A DNA stretch of 64,000 bases from Paucibacter sp. Y2R2-4 (GCF_025717535.1 NZ_JAJIRO010000001.1:62001-126000), one strand, 5' to 3'; numbered from the stretch's first letter, positions 1-10,039 are shown. Notes: a model not told the origin generated them from the letters alone. Numbers and translations: made by a program.

Positions 1-332
1 GCGCCGAATATGTGGGTGTGACGGATGCGGAAGCCTTGGCCGCTTTCCATCATTTGTGTCGCACCGAGGGCATCATTCCGGCGCTGGAGTCCAGTCATGC
101 GGTCGCCTACGCCATGAAACTGGCGCCGACGCTGCCGGCTGATCAGCATTTGCTGGTCTGCCTGTCCGGACGCGGGGACAAAGACATTGGTACGGTGGCC
201 GATCTGTCCAAGGCCGAGTTCTACTGCCGCCCCTCCTGCAAGGGCCAATCGGTGAAGGGCGGGGATCCCGTTTCAATGGGTGTTCCAACTGCCGTTCCAG
301 TCGCGATGCCGGTGAGAGGAGCCCAGCCATGA
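1..332 (+). CDS. trpB: tryptophan synthase beta chain, C-terminal part (5' truncated by window edge)
   Basis: The last 109 codons of the PLP-dependent beta subunit, which joins indole to serine to make tryptophan in the cytoplasmic alpha2-beta2 complex. The visible part contains the family's C-terminal signatures: the [16 protein letters not shown] stretch and [14 protein letters not shown], where Phe is more usual before TVAD. About 35 residues follow the usual end of the fold (from [14 protein letters not shown] onwards), forming a Pro/Val/Ala-rich tail. The stop codon overlaps the trpA start (ATGA at 329-332), so the two are translationally coupled. The reading frame is open to the window edge; the N-terminal three quarters lie outside. 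Confidence 0.95.
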   Translation, partial: AEYVGVTDAEALAAFHHLCRTEGIIPALESSHAVAYAMKLAPTLPADQHLLVCLSGRGDKDIGTVADLSKAEFYCRPSCKGQSVKGGDPVSMGVPTAVPVAMPVRGAQP

Positions 333-1126
333 GCCGCATCCAAGCCACTTTTGCGCGATTGGCCGCTGAAGGTCGCAAAGCCCTGATTCCTTTTGTCACC
401 ACCGGCGACCCTTTCCCAGAAACCACCGTGCCGCTGATGTTGGCCATGGCGGAGGCGGGTGCCGATGTGATCGAGTTGGGCGTCCCGTTCTCGGACCCCA
501 TGGCCGATGGCCCGGTGATTCAACGGGCTGCGGAGCGCGCGGTCAAGGCCGGCATCGGCTTGGCGCGAGTCTTGGCTGATGTGGCCGAGTTTCGTCGCAG
601 CAATCAAGCCACGCCCGTGGTGCTGATGGGCTATGCCAACCCGATCGAGCGCTACGGCATCGAGCGTTTTGTGCTTGACGCTAAGGCGTCCGGCGTGGAC
701 GGCGTCTTGGTGGTGGACTATCCGCCGGAAGAGTGCGAAGCCTTCGCCGCCTTGTTGAAGGCGCAAGAGCTGGATCCGATCTTCTTGTTGGCCCCCACGT
801 CCTCCGAGGCGCGCATGCAGCGCATCGGCCAGATCGCCAGCGGCTATGTCTACTATGTGTCGCTCAAGGGCGTGACCGGCGCTGGCCACCTGAACACGGC
901 GGCCGTGGCCGAGATGATTCCGCGCATTCGGCGTCATGTGAGCACGCCGGTGGGGGTGGGTTTTGGCATTCGCGACGCCGTTACCGCGCGCGCTGTGGCC
1001 GATGTTTCGGACGCAGTGGTGATCGGTTCTCGGCTGGTTGAGTTGCTGGAGGTCCAGCCGCGCGATAATGTCGCCCAGACGGGTGCTCAGTTCATCCGCG
1101 AGATTCGGGCCGCGCTAGACGCATAG
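329..1126 (+). CDS. trpA: tryptophan synthase alpha chain
   Basis: A 265-residue TIM-barrel subunit that cleaves indole-3-glycerol phosphate and passes indole to TrpB. The N-terminal [10 protein letters not shown] and the [17 protein letters not shown] segment are visible, with the catalytic Glu and Asp expected in that motif. [10 protein letters not shown] and GVGFGIRD correspond to the phosphate-binding loops. Length matches the family. The ATG overlaps the trpB stop by four bases. An accD gene with its own strong ribosome-binding site follows after 37 bases, so trpB-trpA-accD is probably one transcript. Confidence 0.97.
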   Translation: MSRIQATFARLAAEGRKALIPFVTTGDPFPETTVPLMLAMAEAGADVIELGVPFSDPMADGPVIQRAAERAVKAGIGLARVLADVAEFRRSNQATPVVLMGYANPIERYGIERFVLDAKASGVDGVLVVDYPPEECEAFAALLKAQELDPIFLLAPTSSEARMQRIGQIASGYVYYVSLKGVTGAGHLNTAAVAEMIPRIRRHVSTPVGVGFGIRDAVTARAVADVSDAVVIGSRLVELLEVQPRDNVAQTGAQFIREIRAALDA

Positions 1127-1163
1127 CCCGTCGCTTCAGTTCAAAAGACAAAGGAGTCTGCTT

Positions 1164-2036
1164 GTGAGTTGGCTTGAAAAACTTCTGCCGCCCAAGATGC
1201 AGCAAACCGACCCCACCGAGCGCCGCATGGTGCCGGAAGGTTTGTGGATCAAGTGCCCATCCTGCGAAACGGTGCTGTACAAGACCGACTTGGAGCAAAA
1301 CGTCAATGTCTGCCCCAAGTGCAGCCACCACCACCGGATTGGCGCGCGCGCCCGTCTGGATGCCTTTCTGGATGGCGAAGGCCGTTTCGAGATCGGCCAA
1401 GAGGTGCTGCCTGTCGATGCACTGAAGTTCAAAGACAGCAAAAAGTACCCCGACCGGCTCAAGGAAGCGCTGGAGCACACCGGCGAGACTGATGCGCTGG
1501 TGGTCATTGGCGGCGCCGTCATGACGGTGCCGGTGGTGGCGGCCTGCTTCGAGTTCAACTTCATGGGCGGCTCCATGGGTTCGGTGGTCGGCGAGCGCTT
1601 TGTGCGCGGCGTTGAAACCGCCATTGAGCAAAAGACGCCTTTCATTTGCTTCACGGCCACCGGTGGTGCCCGTATGCAAGAGGGTCTTTTGAGCTTGATG
1701 CAGATGGCCAAGACCAATGCAGCGCTGACACGTTTGGCCAAGGCCAAACTGCCTTATGTCTCGGTCTTGACGGATCCGACCATGGGCGGTGTGTCGGCGA
1801 GCTTTGCTTTTGTCGGCGATGTGGTGATTGCGGAGCCTAAGGCCTTGATCGGTTTTGCCGGCCCGCGCGTGATCGAAAACACTGTGCGCGAAAAGCTGCC
1901 GGCAGGCTTCCAGCGCGCCGAGTTTTTGATGGAGAAGGGCGCGGTCGACATGATTGTGGATCGCCGCGAACTGCGCGAGAAGATTGCTCGTCAACTCGCC
2001 ATGCTGCAACGCATGAGCTCCGACGCGGTGGCCTGA
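1164..2036 (+). CDS. accD: acetyl-CoA carboxylase, carboxyltransferase beta subunit
   Basis: The beta half of the carboxyltransferase that moves CO2 from carboxybiotin to acetyl-CoA, the first committed step of fatty-acid synthesis (partner AccA). At 290 aa it is normal length. An N-terminal zinc ribbon (CPSC about 15 residues before CPKC, near residues 29-51) precedes the crotonase-like fold with [10 protein letters not shown] and [12 protein letters not shown]. The start is GTG at 1164, chosen because a good Shine-Dalgarno (AAAGGAG, 1151-1157) sits six bases upstream and the [10 protein letters not shown] start is typical. A hairpin terminator follows at 2070-2104. Confidence 0.97.
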   Translation: MSWLEKLLPPKMQQTDPTERRMVPEGLWIKCPSCETVLYKTDLEQNVNVCPKCSHHHRIGARARLDAFLDGEGRFEIGQEVLPVDALKFKDSKKYPDRLKEALEHTGETDALVVIGGAVMTVPVVAACFEFNFMGGSMGSVVGERFVRGVETAIEQKTPFICFTATGGARMQEGLLSLMQMAKTNAALTRLAKAKLPYVSVLTDPTMGGVSASFAFVGDVVIAEPKALIGFAGPRVIENTVREKLPAGFQRAEFLMEKGAVDMIVDRRELREKIARQLAMLQRMSSDAVA

Positions 2037-2069
2037 TCTCGACTCCAGCCGCTCGGCTTGTCAAACCCA

Positions 2070-2104
2070 ACGGCCAGGCCCACAAGGTCTGGCCGTGCTG
2101 TTTT
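2070..2104 (+). terminator. rho-independent terminator after accD
   Basis: An 8-bp stem, ACGGCCAG (2070-2077) pairing with CTGGCCGT (2089-2096), encloses an 11-base loop. TGCTGTTTT follows within a few bases. It lies 34 bases after the accD stop. It also argues against a folC start at the GTG at 2095, which would sit inside the hairpin. The T-run is short, so termination may be partial. Confidence 0.6.
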
Positions 2105-2112
2105 GTGAATCG

Positions 2113-3483
2113 ATGACGACGATGTCCTCTGATAGCTTGCAACCCAAGTTCGCGCACCCGGAAAGCCTGGACGCTTGGCTCGCCCATTGCGAACGACTGC
2201 ATCCCAAAACCATCGATATGACCTTGGATCGCGTCATCGCCTTGCGCGATCGGCTCGGTTTGAAGTTTGAAACGCCGGTGGTGATGGTGGCCGGCACCAA
2301 TGGCAAGGGCTCAACCTGCGCAATGCTGGAGTCGATCGCCCTGCAAGCGGGCTACCGGGTGGGCCTCTACATCAAGCCGCATTTGGTGCATTTCCAAGAG
2401 CGTTGCCGCGTTGGTGGCGAGCCGGTATCGGCGGACTCGTTGCTGCCTTACTTCGAGGCGGTTGAGGCGGCGCGTGGCGAGATGACACTGTCTTACTTCG
2501 AGTTCACGACCCTGGTCATCATGCTGCGATTGGCGGCAGAACCCTTGGATCTGGTGATCTTGGAGGTGGGCTTGGGCGGCCGCTTGGATGCCGTCAATGC
2601 GATCGATGCCGATTGCTCGGTCATCACCAGCATCGATTTGGATCACACCGAATACCTGGGGCCGGATCGTGAATCGGTGGGCCGAGAGAAGGCCGGCATC
2701 ATGCGCGCGGGCCGCCCGGTGGTCGTCAGTGATCCCATGCCGCCGGCCAGCTTGGCCGCGCGAGCCAAGGAACTGGGTGCCGATTTGCGCCAACTCGGCG
2801 TTGACTTCACTTACGCTGGCGACCGCCAGCAATGGCAATGGTCGGGGCGCAGTCGGCGCTTCAGCGGCATGGCCTATCCGGCTTTGCGCGGGGTCAATCA
2901 ACTGCTGAATGCCGCCGGCGTCTTGGCTGTTTTTGAGGCCCTGTACGAGCGCTTGCCCATAAGTGCACAGGCTGTGCGCAATGGCCTGGCCATGGTGGAA
3001 CTGCCGGGGCGCTTCCAGGTGCTGGCCGGTCAGCCGGCCTTGGTGCTGGACGTGGCGCACAATCCGCATGCCGTGGCGGCCTTGGCGCAGAACCTGGATC
3101 AGATGGGCTTCTTCCCTTGCACTCATGCGGTGTTTGGCTCGATGGCAGACAAGGATATTGAGGCCATCTTCCGGCGCATGGCGCCTCTCATCGACGTTTG
3201 GCACTTCTGCGATCTGGACCTACCGCGTGCTGCGACCGCAGCCGCCTTGCTCGCTCAGTTTGAGCAACTGCGCGCGGCCGGCGAGTTAAAGGCTGGCGCA
3301 CAAGTAACGCTCCATCAGCACGGCGATCCACTCACGGCATTGAATGCGGCGGCAGCCGGCGCTGACCCCGCTGATAGAATTCTGGTCTTCGGTTCCTTCC
3401 ATACCGTGGGAGGCGTGCTGAAGAACGGAGTGCCGCGTCTGCAGGCCGGTAAACCAGCCCAACCCCCTTCGATCCTGTCTTGA
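2113..3483 (+). CDS. folC: bifunctional folylpolyglutamate synthase/dihydrofolate synthase
   Basis: Adds glutamate to dihydropteroate and then to reduced folates, using ATP. The P-loop VMVAGTNGKGSTCAM (about residues 55-70), the LEVGLGGRLDAVNAID segment, the SIDLDHTEYLG motif and the Mur-ligase-type C-terminal domain with VLDVAHNPHA are all visible. The frame is open from a GTG at 2095, but that codon lies in the accD terminator, so ATG 2113 (about 456 aa) or ATG 2122 is preferred. Neither has an obvious Shine-Dalgarno, so the exact start is uncertain. Its position between accD and dedD matches a conserved proteobacterial order. Confidence 0.95.
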   Translation: MTTMSSDSLQPKFAHPESLDAWLAHCERLHPKTIDMTLDRVIALRDRLGLKFETPVVMVAGTNGKGSTCAMLESIALQAGYRVGLYIKPHLVHFQERCRVGGEPVSADSLLPYFEAVEAARGEMTLSYFEFTTLVIMLRLAAEPLDLVILEVGLGGRLDAVNAIDADCSVITSIDLDHTEYLGPDRESVGREKAGIMRAGRPVVVSDPMPPASLAARAKELGADLRQLGVDFTYAGDRQQWQWSGRSRRFSGMAYPALRGVNQLLNAAGVLAVFEALYERLPISAQAVRNGLAMVELPGRFQVLAGQPALVLDVAHNPHAVAALAQNLDQMGFFPCTHAVFGSMADKDIEAIFRRMAPLIDVWHFCDLDLPRAATAAALLAQFEQLRAAGELKAGAQVTLHQHGDPLTALNAAAAGADPADRILVFGSFHTVGGVLKNGVPRLQAGKPAQPPSILS

Positions 3484-3546
3484 AATCCGGGCCTCCATCC
3501 GAGGCCAGAACCTCAGCCTGTTACGGGCTCACGCTGCCAAAACGCC

Positions 3547-4473
3547 ATGGGTCTGCTGTCATTTTTCAAGCGCGGAACGCCTCCGCCGGCTGCCAAATCG
3601 GTGTCCGATTCTGTCGATGCGGTACAACAACTCCGTCTGCGTGCACGCCATCGCCTGATTGGCGCTGCGGTCTTGGTGGGTCTTGGGGTGATTGGCTTCC
3701 CTCTCTTGTTTGAGACCCAGCCGCGTCCGATTCCTGTGGATCTGCCCATCGAGATTCCGGGCAAAGACCATGTGGCGGCCTTGAAGGTGCCGGCGCCTCT
3801 GCCATCCGCACCCGCCCAGCAATTGCCAGCGCTTCCTGCTGCAGAAGCCGAAAGCCAAGCACCGGCTAAACAGGCGGCCGCTGTCACTGAAACGACTCAG
3901 ACTCCGAGTTCGACGCCGGCGATAGAAGCCAGCAAGGCATTGGCGGCGACGGCAGCTGCGGCCAAGTTGGCGGAGAAAACCACAGAGAAGGCGCCTGTCA
4001 AAGTCGCTGAACCGAAGGCAGAAGCCAAAGCGGAGAGCAAGCCTTCGACGCAGGCGGCGAAGGCTGCCGAAAAGCCGGCAGAGAAGTCCGCGGACAAAGC
4101 TGCCGACAAGGCTGCTGACAAGGCTGCGGAGCGCGCCAAGACCCACGAGGCAAAGGCCGATGCCAAGGGCAATGGCCATGAGGCCGCTCGGGTGCAATCC
4201 TTGCTTGACGGCAAGCCCAGCGATGCGCGCGCCTCCGATGCTGCTGGGCGCTTGGTCGTCCAGGTGGGCGCCTACGCCGACAGCAAGGCCGCGCAGGATG
4301 TGCGCCTCAAGGTCGAGAAGCTGGGCTTGAAGACTTACACCCAGGTGGCCAAGACACCGGCCGGGGACCGTATTCGTGTGCGCATCGGGCCTTTCGCCAA
4401 TCGGGATGAGGCCGACAAAGCGGCGGCTCGCATTCGGGCCGCAGGTTTGAGCACCGCAGTTCTGACGCTTTGA
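3547..4473 (+). CDS. dedD: SPOR-domain cell-division protein, DedD-like
   Basis: A 308-residue inner-membrane protein. A short cytoplasmic N-terminus is followed by one transmembrane segment (about residues 37-55, LIGAAVLVGLGVIGFPLLF). A long periplasmic Ala/Lys/Glu-rich linker (about 80-215) contains repeated DKAA units. A C-terminal SPOR domain (about 230-305, RLVVQVGAYADSKAAQDV to RIRVRIGPF) would bind denuded peptidoglycan at the septum. E. coli DedD is shorter (about 220 aa); the extra length is in the low-complexity linker. The location between folC and cvpA is the classical dedD position. Confidence 0.9.
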   Translation: MGLLSFFKRGTPPPAAKSVSDSVDAVQQLRLRARHRLIGAAVLVGLGVIGFPLLFETQPRPIPVDLPIEIPGKDHVAALKVPAPLPSAPAQQLPALPAAEAESQAPAKQAAAVTETTQTPSSTPAIEASKALAATAAAAKLAEKTTEKAPVKVAEPKAEAKAESKPSTQAAKAAEKPAEKSADKAADKAADKAAERAKTHEAKADAKGNGHEAARVQSLLDGKPSDARASDAAGRLVVQVGAYADSKAAQDVRLKVEKLGLKTYTQVAKTPAGDRIRVRIGPFANRDEADKAAARIRAAGLSTAVLTL

Positions 4474-4524
4474 TTGCCGCGGCGCAGCGAGAGCAAGTTT
4501 TGAGCACGACGGGGCGCTGAGAGC

Positions 4525-5019
4525 GTGAACTGGATCGACTGGCTTTTGCTTGGCTTGATGGGCGGCTCACTTTTGCTGGGCCTATGGCGGGGGCTGGTTT
4601 TTGAATTGTTGTCGCTCGCCGGATGGCTGGTCGCTTATTTGCTATCGCCTCTATTGAGCCCCTTGCTGGAAAGCTGGCTGCCTCAAGCCAAGTTGGGTCC
4701 CAGTCTGTCGCATGTGCTGGCACTGGTGATCGCCTTTGTGGCGGTCTTGTCGATCTGGGGGCTGGGGGCCAAGTTGTTTCGTGCGCTCTTGCATGCGTCT
4801 CCTTTGAGCATCTTGGATCGATTGCTGGGCGCTGGATTTGGTTTTTTGCGTGGACTCTTGATCTGTTTGGCCTTGGTGCTTGTCGTGGGCATGACCCCAG
4901 CGATAGAGTCCCAAGCTTGGCAGGGCTCCCAACTGGTGCCGCTCATGCAAGTCGTGTTGCAGACCTTGCGGCCTTTGTTGCCGGCTGAGTTGCTGCAGTC
5001 GGTGCCGGGCTTGGCCTGA
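4525..5019 (+). CDS. cvpA: CvpA family membrane protein (colicin V production)
   Basis: A 164-residue protein with about four hydrophobic helices. The start is GTG at 4525. The MNWIDWLLLGLMGGSLLLG N-terminus and the GLWRGLVFELLSLAGWLVAY segment match the CvpA family, whose members are small inner-membrane proteins needed for colicin V export and envelope robustness. It is encoded immediately before purF, as in E. coli and Pseudomonas. No clear terminator separates the two, so co-transcription is likely. Its molecular activity is not evident from sequence. Confidence 0.92.
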   Translation: MNWIDWLLLGLMGGSLLLGLWRGLVFELLSLAGWLVAYLLSPLLSPLLESWLPQAKLGPSLSHVLALVIAFVAVLSIWGLGAKLFRALLHASPLSILDRLLGAGFGFLRGLLICLALVLVVGMTPAIESQAWQGSQLVPLMQVVLQTLRPLLPAELLQSVPGLA

Positions 5020-5098
5020 GTTTTGGCAGCTTGCGCATCAAGGTTTTGAAGATTTTGTTTTTTAGTTTGTTAGCGTCTCTACAAGACAAGGAATAGCC

Positions 5099-6613
5099 AT
5101 GTGCGGCATCGTCGGCGTGATCTCTCGCTCACCGGTCAACCAGTTGATTTATGACGCGCTGCTGCTTTTGCAGCACCGCGGTCAGGATGCAGCAGGCATC
5201 GTCACCATGCAGGGCAATAAGTGCTTCATGCACAAAGCCCGAGGCATGGTGCGCGACGTCTTCCGTACGCGCAATATGCGTGCACTGCCAGGCACGATTG
5301 GCCTCGGTCAAGTGCGCTATCCGACCGCGGGCAATGCCTATAGCGAAGAAGAGGCGCAGCCCTTCTACGTCAATGCGCCTTTCGGCCTGGTCTTGGTGCA
5401 CAACGGCAATTTGACCAATGCGCAAAGCCTGAAGACCGAGCTCTTCGACATTGACCGCCGCCACATCAATACCGAGAGTGACTCTGAAGTCCTGCTCAAT
5501 GTCTTGGCCCATGAGTTGGAGCTGGCTGCGCGCGATTTGCCTTTGGGGGCTGAGGGCGTGTTCAAGGCGGTGAGCGCTGTTCACAAGCGCATCAAGGGGT
5601 CTTACGCCGTCATCGTGTTGATTGCGGGCCACGGCCTGCTGGCCTTCCGCGATCCTTATGGCATCCGGCCCTTGTGCTTCGGTCAGGCGGCAGATGGCGA
5701 GTTCATGGTGGCCAGCGAGAGCGTGGCCTTGGAAGGCAATGGCTTCCAGTTGATCCGTGATGTGGCGCCAGGTGAGGCCTTGTTCATCGACATGAATGGC
5801 ACTTTGAACACGCAGCAATGCGCCGAGAACCCTTCGCTGCATCCCTGCATGTTCGAGTTCGTTTATCTGGCTCGCCCAGATTCGGTGATGGACGGCATCT
5901 CCGTCTACCAAGCCCGCCTCAATATGGGCGAGACCTTGGCGCAGCGCTTGATCTCTACCATGCCGCCCAGCGATATCGATGTGGTGATCCCAATCCCTGA
6001 GTCCAGCCGGCCATCGGCCATGCAACTGGCCCATCGCATCGGCAAGCCGTATCGCGAAGGCTTTGTGAAGAACCGCTATGTGGGCCGCACCTTCATCATG
6101 CCGGGGCAGGGCGCGCGCAAGAAGTCGGTGCGCCAGAAGCTCAATGCCATCGGCCTGGAGTTCAAGAACCGCAATGTGCTGTTGGTCGACGACTCCATCG
6201 TGCGCGGCACCACCTCCAAAGAAATTGTGCAGATGGCTCGCGAGGCCGGCGCACGCAAGGTCTACCTGGCCTCGGCGGCGCCGCCGGTGCGCTACCGCAA
6301 TGTCTACGGCATTGATATGCCGACTAGCGAAGAGTTGGTCGCACACAACCGCAATATCGAAGAGATCCGTCAGTTCATCGGCGCCGACGCGCTGATTTAC
6401 CAAGATGTGGATGCCATGAAGCGCGTCGTCGCCGCCTTGCAGCCCGCGGTTCAGGGCTTTGAGGCGTCTTGCTTTGACGGCGTCTATGTGACCGGTGATG
6501 TCACGGCTGAAGACTTCGCCAAGCTGGAGGCTCAGCGCCGCGCTCAGGGCGATGAAGAAGAGGGCCCGGCCCGCACACGCTTGGCCCTGCAAAGCGGGGG
6601 TGAGGGTCAATGA
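5099..6613 (+). CDS. purF: amidophosphoribosyltransferase
   Basis: Catalyses the first step of purine synthesis, transferring the glutamine amide to PRPP. The protein begins MCGIVGVIS, so Cys2 becomes the N-terminal nucleophile with no propeptide, as in the E. coli enzyme. The class-II glutaminase domain covers about residues 2-235. The phosphoribosyltransferase domain carries the PRPP loop [14 protein letters not shown] near residue 365. Length (504 aa) is typical. RBS: AAGGAAT shortly before the ATG. The 3' end overlaps metZ by four bases (ATGA, 6610-6613), the same order as in Pseudomonas. Confidence 0.97.
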   Translation: MCGIVGVISRSPVNQLIYDALLLLQHRGQDAAGIVTMQGNKCFMHKARGMVRDVFRTRNMRALPGTIGLGQVRYPTAGNAYSEEEAQPFYVNAPFGLVLVHNGNLTNAQSLKTELFDIDRRHINTESDSEVLLNVLAHELELAARDLPLGAEGVFKAVSAVHKRIKGSYAVIVLIAGHGLLAFRDPYGIRPLCFGQAADGEFMVASESVALEGNGFQLIRDVAPGEALFIDMNGTLNTQQCAENPSLHPCMFEFVYLARPDSVMDGISVYQARLNMGETLAQRLISTMPPSDIDVVIPIPESSRPSAMQLAHRIGKPYREGFVKNRYVGRTFIMPGQGARKKSVRQKLNAIGLEFKNRNVLLVDDSIVRGTTSKEIVQMAREAGARKVYLASAAPPVRYRNVYGIDMPTSEELVAHNRNIEEIRQFIGADALIYQDVDAMKRVVAALQPAVQGFEASCFDGVYVTGDVTAEDFAKLEAQRRAQGDEEEGPARTRLALQSGGEGQ

Positions 6614-7851
6614 GCCACGACGAAGAGCGCCGCCTGCAACGCGCTCAATTGCCCGAAGGTTTGCGTCCAGAGACGCTGGCCGTGCGCACTGCGCTGGCGC
6701 CCAGCCAGCACGGCGAGAACTCTGAAGCCTTGTTCCTGACCAGCACTTTTGTGCAGCCCAACGCCGAGGAATCGGCGCGGCGATTTGCGGCTTCCGAGGA
6801 CTTCACTTACTCGCGCACCAGCAATCCGACGGTACGCAGTCTGGAGGCGCGTTTGGCCGCCATGGAAGGCACCGAGGCCGCCATTGCTACATCGACCGGC
6901 ATGAGCGCGATTCTCTTGGTCTGCATGGGCTTGCTCAAGGCCGGCGACCATGTGGTGTGCTCACGTTCGGTGTTCGGCTCCACCATCAATTTGTTTGCCA
7001 AAGAGTTTGGCAAGTTTGGGGTTGAGACCAGCTTTGTCTCGCAGACCGATTTGCAGGAATGGCGCGATGCCATTCGGCCGAACACCCGCTTGTTTTTTGC
7101 TGAGACGCCCACCAACCCGCTGACCGAAGTTTGCGATATCCGCGCCTTGGCTGATATGGCTCATGCGGCCGGCGCGATGCTGGTGGTGGACAACACGTAC
7201 GCGACACCAGCCCTGCAGCAACCGGCCAAGATGGGCGCTGATCTGGTTATGCATTCGGCGACCAAGTTCATGGATGGACAAGGCCGGGTCATGGCCGGCG
7301 CCTTGTGCGGGTCGAATGCACTGATCAAAGATGTGTTCGGTCCGGTGATGCGCACCTTGGGCATGGTCTTGGCGCCCTTCAATGCTTGGGTGATCTTGAA
7401 GGGCTTGGAGACGCTCAATTTGCGCATGCGCGCCCAAAGCGAAAGTGCCTTGGCCGTGGCCAAGTGGTTGGAAGCACGACCCGAGGTGGCGCGCGTCTAT
7501 TGCCCCTCTTTGCCCTCGCACCCCCAGCATGAGTTGGCGATGCGCCAGCAATCAGGGCAGGGTGGGGCGGTGTTGTCGTTTGAGCTGCGAGCGGACTCGC
7601 CCGAAGCCGCTCGCGCCGCAGCTTTTCACATCATCGACAGCACCCGCGTGCTCAGCATCGCCACCAACTTGGGCGATACCAAATCCATCATCACCCATCC
7701 CGCAACCACCTCGCATGGTCGCCTCAGCGAAGCGCAGCGTCAGGCCGCAGGCATCAGCCAAGGTTTGATCCGCTTGTCCGTCGGTCTGGAGCATGTCGAT
7801 GACATCACCGACGATTTGTTGCGCGGACTTTCTACTTTGAAATCGCTATGA
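6610..7851 (+). CDS. metZ: O-succinylhomoserine sulfhydrylase
   Basis: A 413-residue PLP enzyme of the cystathionine gamma-synthase family. It would make homocysteine directly from O-succinylhomoserine and sulfide in methionine synthesis. Visible are [11 protein letters not shown], the [20 protein letters not shown] cofactor region, [14 protein letters not shown] and the PLP lysine in [16 protein letters not shown]. Assignment to metZ rather than another trans-sulfuration enzyme rests mainly on the purF-metZ neighbourhood and the N-terminal [11 protein letters not shown] motif. It overlaps purF and gltX by four bases each. Confidence 0.92.
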   Translation: MSHDEERRLQRAQLPEGLRPETLAVRTALAPSQHGENSEALFLTSTFVQPNAEESARRFAASEDFTYSRTSNPTVRSLEARLAAMEGTEAAIATSTGMSAILLVCMGLLKAGDHVVCSRSVFGSTINLFAKEFGKFGVETSFVSQTDLQEWRDAIRPNTRLFFAETPTNPLTEVCDIRALADMAHAAGAMLVVDNTYATPALQQPAKMGADLVMHSATKFMDGQGRVMAGALCGSNALIKDVFGPVMRTLGMVLAPFNAWVILKGLETLNLRMRAQSESALAVAKWLEARPEVARVYCPSLPSHPQHELAMRQQSGQGGAVLSFELRADSPEAARAAAFHIIDSTRVLSIATNLGDTKSIITHPATTSHGRLSEAQRQAAGISQGLIRLSVGLEHVDDITDDLLRGLSTLKSL

Positions 7852-9281
7852 GCCAAAACGCTTCACTCCCTGTTCGCACGCGAATTGCACCTTCGCCCAC
7901 CGGCTTTTTGCATCTGGGCACCGCACGTACGGCTTTGTACTCTTGGGCCTATGCGCGTCATTTCGGCGGCAAGTTTGTGCTGCGCATTGAAGACACCGAT
8001 GTGGCCCGATCGACGCAAGACTCGGTAGAACAGATTCTGGCTTCGATGAAGTGGTTGGGTCTGGACTATGACGAAGGCCCGATCTACCAGATGCAACGCC
8101 TGGAGCGCTATCACGCGGTGGCTGAACAATTGATCGCCGAGGACAAGGCCTATCGTTGCTACAGCACGCCGGCTGAGTTGGACGAAATGCGCGAGGCACA
8201 GCGGGCTCGTGGCGAAAAGACCCGCTACGACGGACGCTGGCGCCCGGAGGCCGGCAAGACGCTGCCACCTATTCCAACAGGTGTTGCGCCGGTCGTTCGC
8301 TTCAAGAACCCGCTCGAAGGCGATGTGACCTGGGACGACTTGGTGAAGGGTCCCATCACCATCAACAACCGCGAGATCGATGATCTGATCATCTTGCGAC
8401 CCGCCGCCGAAGACGCGCCGGCCGGCAGCCTGGGCGTGCCCACCTACAACTTCGCGGTAGTGGTGGACGATTGGGATATGCAAATCAGCCATGTGTTCCG
8501 GGGCGATGAGCATGTCAATAACACGCCTTGGCAGATCAATATCTTCAATGCGCTGGGCGCGCCCTTGCCTCAGTTTGGCCATGTGCCTGTGATCTTGGGT
8601 GATGACGGCCAGAAGCTGTCGAAACGCCGCGGCGCAGTTAGTGTCACGGCCTATGAAGAAGCCGGCTACTTGCCCGAGGCCATGCTGAACTACCTGTCGC
8701 GCTTGGGCTGGAGCCACGGCGACGACGAACTGTTCAGCCGGGAGCAGCTAGTGTCTTGGTTCGACGGTACCCATCTGAACAAGAGTCCGGCCCAATGGGA
8801 TCCCGCCAAGTTGGAATGGGTGAACAGCCAGTACATCAAGCAAGCCGATGATGCTCGCTTGGCCGGGCTGGTTTCTGCTCAGTTGCGCCAGCAGGGCATT
8901 GAGGCTGAACCTTCGCGCTTGCTGCCCATGTGTGCTTTGTTCAAAGACCGGTGCGCAACGACGGTCGCTTTGTGTGACTGGCTGCTCATGTACTTCGCGC
9001 CGGTCAGCCCCAGCGCAGAAGACCTAGCAAGCCATGTGACCGACGCAATCAAGCCTGCCTTGTCTGGACTTGCTGATCGTCTGGAGGCCATGGCGGAATG
9101 GACCAAGGCCAACATCGCTGCTGCGATCAAAGAAACGATTGCAGCACACGGCATCAAAATGCCCGTCTTGGCCATGCCTGTGCGCGCTTTGGTCTGCGGA
9201 CGAGTGCAAACACCCAGCGTGGATGCTGTACTCGAGTTGTTTGAAAAAGAAATTGTGATCAAACGCTTGCGCTCCGCCTAA
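7848..9281 (+). CDS. gltX: glutamyl-tRNA synthetase
   Basis: A class-I aminoacyl-tRNA synthetase charging tRNA-Glu. The HIGH-type motif is in PSPTGFLHLGTARTAL (about residues 17-32), and the KMSKS-type loop is KLSKRRGAVSV (about residue 258). The AEDAPAGSLGVPTYNFAVVVDDWDM segment and the all-helical anticodon-binding C-terminus complete the 477-residue protein. The ATG overlaps the metZ stop. Two tRNA-Glu(TTC) genes, its own substrate, lie just downstream; a gltX/tRNA arrangement is also known in Pseudomonas. Confidence 0.97.
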   Translation: MSQNASLPVRTRIAPSPTGFLHLGTARTALYSWAYARHFGGKFVLRIEDTDVARSTQDSVEQILASMKWLGLDYDEGPIYQMQRLERYHAVAEQLIAEDKAYRCYSTPAELDEMREAQRARGEKTRYDGRWRPEAGKTLPPIPTGVAPVVRFKNPLEGDVTWDDLVKGPITINNREIDDLIILRPAAEDAPAGSLGVPTYNFAVVVDDWDMQISHVFRGDEHVNNTPWQINIFNALGAPLPQFGHVPVILGDDGQKLSKRRGAVSVTAYEEAGYLPEAMLNYLSRLGWSHGDDELFSREQLVSWFDGTHLNKSPAQWDPAKLEWVNSQYIKQADDARLAGLVSAQLRQQGIEAEPSRLLPMCALFKDRCATTVALCDWLLMYFAPVSPSAEDLASHVTDAIKPALSGLADRLEAMAEWTKANIAAAIKETIAAHGIKMPVLAMPVRALVCGRVQTPSVDAVLELFEKEIVIKRLRSA

Positions 9282-9296
9282 AAAACGTTCTACAAT
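9267..9296 (+). promoter_or_regulatory. candidate promoter for the tRNA cluster
   Basis: TTGCGC (9267-9272), an 18-base spacer, then TACAAT (9291-9296) resembles a sigma-70 promoter overlapping the last codons of gltX. It is about 115 bases before the first tRNA-Ala. The -35 matches TTGACA in only four positions, so the call is tentative. Confidence 0.35.
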
Positions 9297-9410
9297 CTAC
9301 GTCTTGCTTGAACAGCGCGATACGCAAAACGTCGCACGGTAGCCAAGTCAAAGCGAGTGAAAGCTCAGATTGACAAAGTACTGAGTGAATGTTTTGAGTT
9401 GAAGGTTTTG

Positions 9411-9486
<76 letters not shown>

Positions 9487-9536
9487 ATATTATTTGGCGG
9501 CGCGCAGTTCAAGAAAGTAGAAAGTAGAAGGTTTAG

Positions 9537-9612
9537 TCCCCTTCGTCTAGAGGCCTAGGACACCACCCTTTCACGGTGACTACAGGGGTTCGAATCCCCT
9601 AGGGGACGCCAA
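9537..9612 (+). tRNA. tRNA-Glu (anticodon TTC), copy 1
   Basis: A 76-base cloverleaf with acceptor arm GTCCCCT/AGGGGAC, anticodon loop CTTTCAC (anticodon TTC), T-arm GGGGTTCGAATCCCC and encoded CCA. It is identical to the copy at 10040-10115. CCAAG...CTTGG around its 3' end could form a small hairpin that is also present after copy 2. Confidence 0.97.
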
Positions 9613-9680
9613 GTTTGACAAGACTTGGTAGTTGTTTTGAGAATGTTTTAAGACAACTACAAATTTGTTCTGTATATTCG

Positions 9681-9689
9681 TGTTATACT
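9681..9689 (+). promoter_or_regulatory. extended -10 element before tRNA-Asp copy 1
   Basis: TGTTATACT fits an extended -10 (TGnTATAAT-like), placed about 10 bases before the tRNA-Asp gene. The identical element recurs at 9844-9852, before the second tRNA cassette. No convincing -35 was found at 16-18 bases in either case. Confidence 0.35.
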
Positions 9690-9698
9690 AATATACAT

Positions 9699-9775
9699 GG
9701 AGTGGTAGTTCAGTTGGTTAGAATACCGGCCTGTCACGCCGGGGGTCGCGGGTTCGAGTCCCGTCCACTCCGCCA
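9699..9775 (+). tRNA. tRNA-Asp (anticodon GTC), copy 1
   Basis: A 77-base cloverleaf with acceptor arm GGAGTGG/CCACTCC, anticodon loop CTGTCAC (anticodon GTC), T-arm CGGGTTCGAGTCCCG and encoded CCA. It is identical to the copy at 10203-10279. A perfect 8-bp hairpin without a T-run follows at 9782-9803 and may be a processing element. Confidence 0.97.
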
Positions 9776-9843
9776 GCATACTGCTACGGTATTAACCGTA
9801 GCAAACATTAAAGTAGTTAGTTGAAAGATTAGCGAATTTAATG

Positions 9844-9852
9844 TGTTATACT
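9844..9852 (+). promoter_or_regulatory. extended -10 element before the second tRNA cassette
   Basis: TGTTATACT, identical to 9681-9689. It lies about 45 bases upstream of tRNA-Ala copy 2 and could start a separate transcript for the second cassette. TTGAAA at 9821-9826 is upstream, but the 20-base spacer is longer than ideal. Confidence 0.4.
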
Positions 9853-9897
9853 GAATGTAGTTGTGTTGCTTGAATAGCGCAGCGCCCTAAGAAATTC

Positions 9898-9973
<76 letters not shown>

Positions 9974-10039
9974 TTTACTGGCATTTGCTGATAGATGGCG
10001 GCGCGCGTTTTAAGCAGTATCGGTTGCATAGAAGGTTTA

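Noticed and set aside
5129-6610. 493-codon open frame opposite purF
   Set aside because: Shadow of purF; His/Gln/Leu-rich composition without domains.
9782-9803. Terminator after tRNA-Asp copy 1
   Set aside because: Perfect 8-bp hairpin (TGCTACGG/CCGTAGCA) but no T-run, and further tRNAs follow; may be a processing element.
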